A stretch of 16,774 nt of DNA from UBA3210 sp963610315 (lineage in GTDB: Bacteria > Bacillota_I > Bacilli_A > RFN20 > CAG-449), in NCBI GenBank assembly GCA_963610315.1, contig CAVDMV010000027.1:1-16774 (forward strand). The letters are read 5' to 3'. Shown here piece after piece: positions 15,161 to 16,774 of the stretch (positions are counted from its first letter, which is position 1; every line of letters starts with the position of its first letter). Position numbers and translations under genes: made by a program. Under the pieces are notes generated by a model. That model was not told the DNA's origin. It did not search any database and saw only the letters and a list, made by a program, of their open reading frames with translations.

Positions 15161-15721
15161 ATGACATTAATAGAGGCTTTAGAAAATACAATAATGAATA
15201 ATCCTAATTATATTGCTTTTGGTAATATTGAATTAGAATATGTTGATAATTATCGTAAGGTACGTAGATCATTACCTCGTGATTTGTTAAGATATTCTCT
15301 AGACCGTTATTATATAAAAGCTAATACATATCTTAAACATTTAGATTTTCGTGGAGCTTATATGTGCTATAGCTGCTTATTTGATCAAGCAGTCCTATAT
15401 AAACAAATACCAATTAAATATTTAATAGGTTTTAGCAAAGTTCTTTTTTGCTTAAATAAATTTGAAGTTTGTTATGACTTTCTAACTTTCTTATATTCTA
15501 ATATCTCTAAAGAAGATAAAGAATCTAAAAAAGAAGCTCAAGAATTATTAGAATTTATAAAAGATATCGAAAAGTTATCTAATGATATAAAAGATCCTAA
15601 AGATATTAATTTGTTAAAAGACTACATCGTAGATAATATAATTACTAAAGAAAATATAATAGATCAAGATGATGAATTTATAATTAGTGAATTGAATAGA
15701 GTAGCTAATATCGCTAATTAA
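15161..15721 (+). CDS. Helical TPR-like protein of unknown function
   Basis: 186 residues, almost entirely helical by pattern. Residues about 42-112 (YSLDRYYIKANTYLKHLDFR, AYMCYSCLFDQAVLYK, VLFCLNKFEVCYDFLTFLYS) look like a few TPR-type helix pairs, a protein-interaction fold. The C-terminal third is acidic. There is no enzyme motif. The start at 15161 lacks a visible Shine-Dalgarno site, unlike every other gene in the operon, and the gap from the ARH gene is 32 bases, so translation may be weak or the start may be elsewhere. A terminator follows, so it is the last gene of the operon. Confidence 0.55.
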   Translation: MTLIEALENTIMNNPNYIAFGNIELEYVDNYRKVRRSLPRDLLRYSLDRYYIKANTYLKHLDFRGAYMCYSCLFDQAVLYKQIPIKYLIGFSKVLFCLNKFEVCYDFLTFLYSNISKEDKESKKEAQELLEFIKDIEKLSNDIKDPKDINLLKDYIVDNIITKENIIDQDDEFIISELNRVANIAN

Positions 15722-15738
15722 GTTATTAAAACAACCCT

Positions 15739-15771
15739 AAGAGTTTACCCTAAAAGTAAGCTCTTTTTATT
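15739..15771 (+). terminator. Terminator at the end of the HsdS/HsdM/ARH operon
   Basis: A 10-bp stem AAGAGTTTAC / GTAAGCTCTT with one T-G wobble, a 7-base loop and a following T run. It lies 18 bases after the last stop codon of the operon. Confidence 0.9.
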
Positions 15772-15782
15772 TAGATTTTAAT

Positions 15783-15837
15783 TGAACATATAAAAAATAA
15801 CAAAAAGTATTGACTTTTAAAATTTACGGCTTATAAT
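15783..15837 (+). promoter_or_regulatory. Promoter of the DIP1984-like gene
   Basis: -35 TTGACT (15810-15815), 16-base spacer ending TTACGGCT, -10 TATAAT (15832-15837). The upstream A-rich block starts TGAACATA at 15783. It closely matches the operon promoter at 11825-11878, with one base of difference in spacing between the TGAACATA block and the -35. Confidence 0.85.
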
Positions 15838-15892
15838 AATATATGTAATCACGAACACAAGAAAAATAACAAGTTTGTGAATGGAGGTATTT

Positions 15893-16444
15893 ATGAAAGT
15901 AACATCCGCGTTAGCGAATAAAATTTTATTACAATTAAGTAACGAAAAAGATATCTATTTAGAAAGAGAAAAAGATTCATCTTTCTATACTATTGAACAA
16001 GGGGAAATTGACCCTTATATTCCAGAATTTGATTTTGATGGAAATTGCAAAGCAATTGCAGAAATAAATAAAAAAGTAGCCATCATTAAACATGCGATTA
16101 ATGTCGCAAATGTGAATGCGAAAATCGAAGTTTTAGGTAATACCTACTGCGTTGATGAAATTCTAGTACAAATGGCTCAACTATCTAACAGAATGAATTT
16201 TTATAACAAACTTAGAAAAGCTCTTCCTAAGAAAAAATTAGAACAAAAAAGTTATAATCCTTATAATTCAAATATAACAAAATACGAGTATTTATATGTC
16301 AATTATGATATTAAAGAAGCTCAAAGAAAATACAAAGAAACACAAGAAAAAGTATATGCGATGCAAATTGCATTAGATACATTCAATCATACATATGAAT
16401 TTGATATCGACGTGGATATCTCTTCATGTTTTAATGACGATTAG
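15893..16444 (+). CDS. DIP1984-like helical protein
   Basis: 183 residues, mostly helical. The layout resembles the DIP1984 (septicolysin-like) family: an N-terminal helix of the ALANKILLQLSNEKDIYLER type, a middle INKKVAIIKHAINVANVNAK helix with a short turn (GNTYCVDEILVQMAQLSNRM), and a C-terminal DIKEAQRKYKETQEKVYAMQ followed by IALDTFNHTYEFDID. The match is by pattern, not by an invariant motif, and the family's function is unclear. ATG 15893 is chosen because GGAGG lies five bases before it; the in-frame ATG at 15881 overlaps that site. The gene is a single-gene unit with its own promoter. Confidence 0.6.
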   Translation: MKVTSALANKILLQLSNEKDIYLEREKDSSFYTIEQGEIDPYIPEFDFDGNCKAIAEINKKVAIIKHAINVANVNAKIEVLGNTYCVDEILVQMAQLSNRMNFYNKLRKALPKKKLEQKSYNPYNSNITKYEYLYVNYDIKEAQRKYKETQEKVYAMQIALDTFNHTYEFDIDVDISSCFNDD

Positions 16445-16484
16445 TTAAATAACTAAATTCTTTCCTACTAAACTTAAGACTAGT

Positions 16485-16553
16485 CTATGTGAGTTGCGCA
16501 TAGATGAAGCTCCGTTAAAGAGAAATATTTAACCTCGCTAGAGAGTATTCTAG
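16485..16553 (+). ncRNA. Candidate structured RNA, three consecutive hairpins
   Basis: Stem 1 CTATGTG / CGCATAG (16485-16503, one wobble), stem 2 GTTAAA / TTTAAC (16514-16533) and stem 3 CTAGA / TCTAG (16538-16553). The composition is less AT-rich than the flanks. It matches no riboswitch or RNA class I can name and could simply be the subterminal part of a small mobile element. Confidence 0.25.
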
Positions 16554-16676
16554 TACCCAAAGTAAATTATTTATATTTTATATATTTAAGATAAATTAAC
16601 ACTTATATTTTGTTCAAGGTTTTTGCATTATATCGTTTTCGTTTGGTGTTATTTGTCAATGTTACAGGGGATGTTA

Positions 16677-16713
16677 GTGCTACAGATCTGGAAATTCACC
16701 AGATGTAGTTCAC
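16677..16713. repeat. Long imperfect hairpin
   Basis: GTG-CTAC-(AG)-ATCTGG, loop AAATTCA, CCAGAT-GTAG-(TT)-CAC: 13 paired bases with a two-base bulge on each side. No T-tract follows, so it is not a terminator. Such hairpins occur near the ends of some insertion sequences. Confidence 0.6.
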
Positions 16714-16729
16714 CTGATGAATTTTATTT

Positions 16730-16749
16730 CATGGCTACATATAGCCATG
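16730..16749. repeat. Perfect 8-bp palindromic hairpin
   Basis: CATGGCTA / TAGCCATG with loop CATA. It lies just inside the right member of the inverted repeat at 16751-16763. No T-tract follows. Confidence 0.6.
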
Positions 16750-16774
16750 TGTCTTAAGGTTAGGAAAACTTCTT

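Larger units (their letters stand above)
16461..16767. repeat. Possible MITE-like segment bounded by an imperfect inverted repeat
   Basis: CTAAACTTAAGAC (16468-16480) and the complement of 16751-16763 (CTAACCTTAAGAC) match at 12 of 13 positions, and TTTCC lies outside the repeat on each side with a two-base offset. Between them is about 270 bases without a credible gene but with several hairpins. A short non-autonomous element is one reading. The right flank is nearly cut by the window edge, so no target duplication can be checked. Confidence 0.35.

Noticed and set aside
1..16774. Mycoplasma-type genetic code (TGA as Trp)
   Set aside because: Trp is coded by TGG throughout, intact genes contain no internal TGA, and the small HTH gene ends at TGA just inside the next gene, as expected with the standard bacterial code.

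Overview
The window is AT-rich DNA from a low-GC Gram-positive bacterium. Shine-Dalgarno sites are strong, -10 boxes read TATAAT, Trp is coded by TGG and TGA is used as a stop. Two secreted proteins with SipW/TasA-type signal peptides and a DUF6273-type protein suggest an uncultured gut Firmicute (Bacilli, RF39- or Erysipelotrichia-like). That placement is inference; no rRNA or other marker gene is present.

Positions 1-6760 are an accessory region with every main gene on the minus strand. It holds an intact RelB/DinJ-Doc toxin-antitoxin pair, an AAA+ ATPase gene broken by two frameshifts, an intact AAA_14/DUF4143 ATPase behind three iteron-like repeats, and a small HTH gene overlapping a frameshifted AlbA_2/GHKL ATPase. 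Two degenerate copies of one ancestral module (doc gene, its terminator and a small membrane protein that resembles a conjugation pilin) lie at 95-1446 and 4765-5156. The second is a deletion derivative of the first type. The region looks like the eroded remains of integrative elements.

Positions 6760-7157 are a divergent, very AT-rich gap. From 7158 onward all genes read on the plus strand. Two adjacent genes (7158-10018) encode secreted proteins with SipW-like signal peptides and end at a strong terminator. A six-helix membrane protein with a Ser-rich linker follows (10170-11210). Next comes a relic of an AbiEi/AbiEii type IV toxin-antitoxin system (11225-11753).

The most interesting part is the tight plus-strand operon at 11922-15721, bounded by its own promoter and terminators. 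It encodes a single-TRD HsdS-like specificity protein, an HsdM-like protein whose SAM-binding and NPPF-type motifs are altered, a DUF6273-like protein, an ADP-ribosylglycohydrolase and a helical protein. No HsdR is present. It may be a non-canonical DNA-recognition system tied to ADP-ribose chemistry, but this is inferred only from gene order and motif changes. The last gene (15893-16444) encodes a DIP1984-like helical protein and has a promoter nearly identical to that of the operon. The window ends in a roughly 300-bp hairpin-rich, non-coding segment bounded by an imperfect inverted repeat, possibly a MITE.
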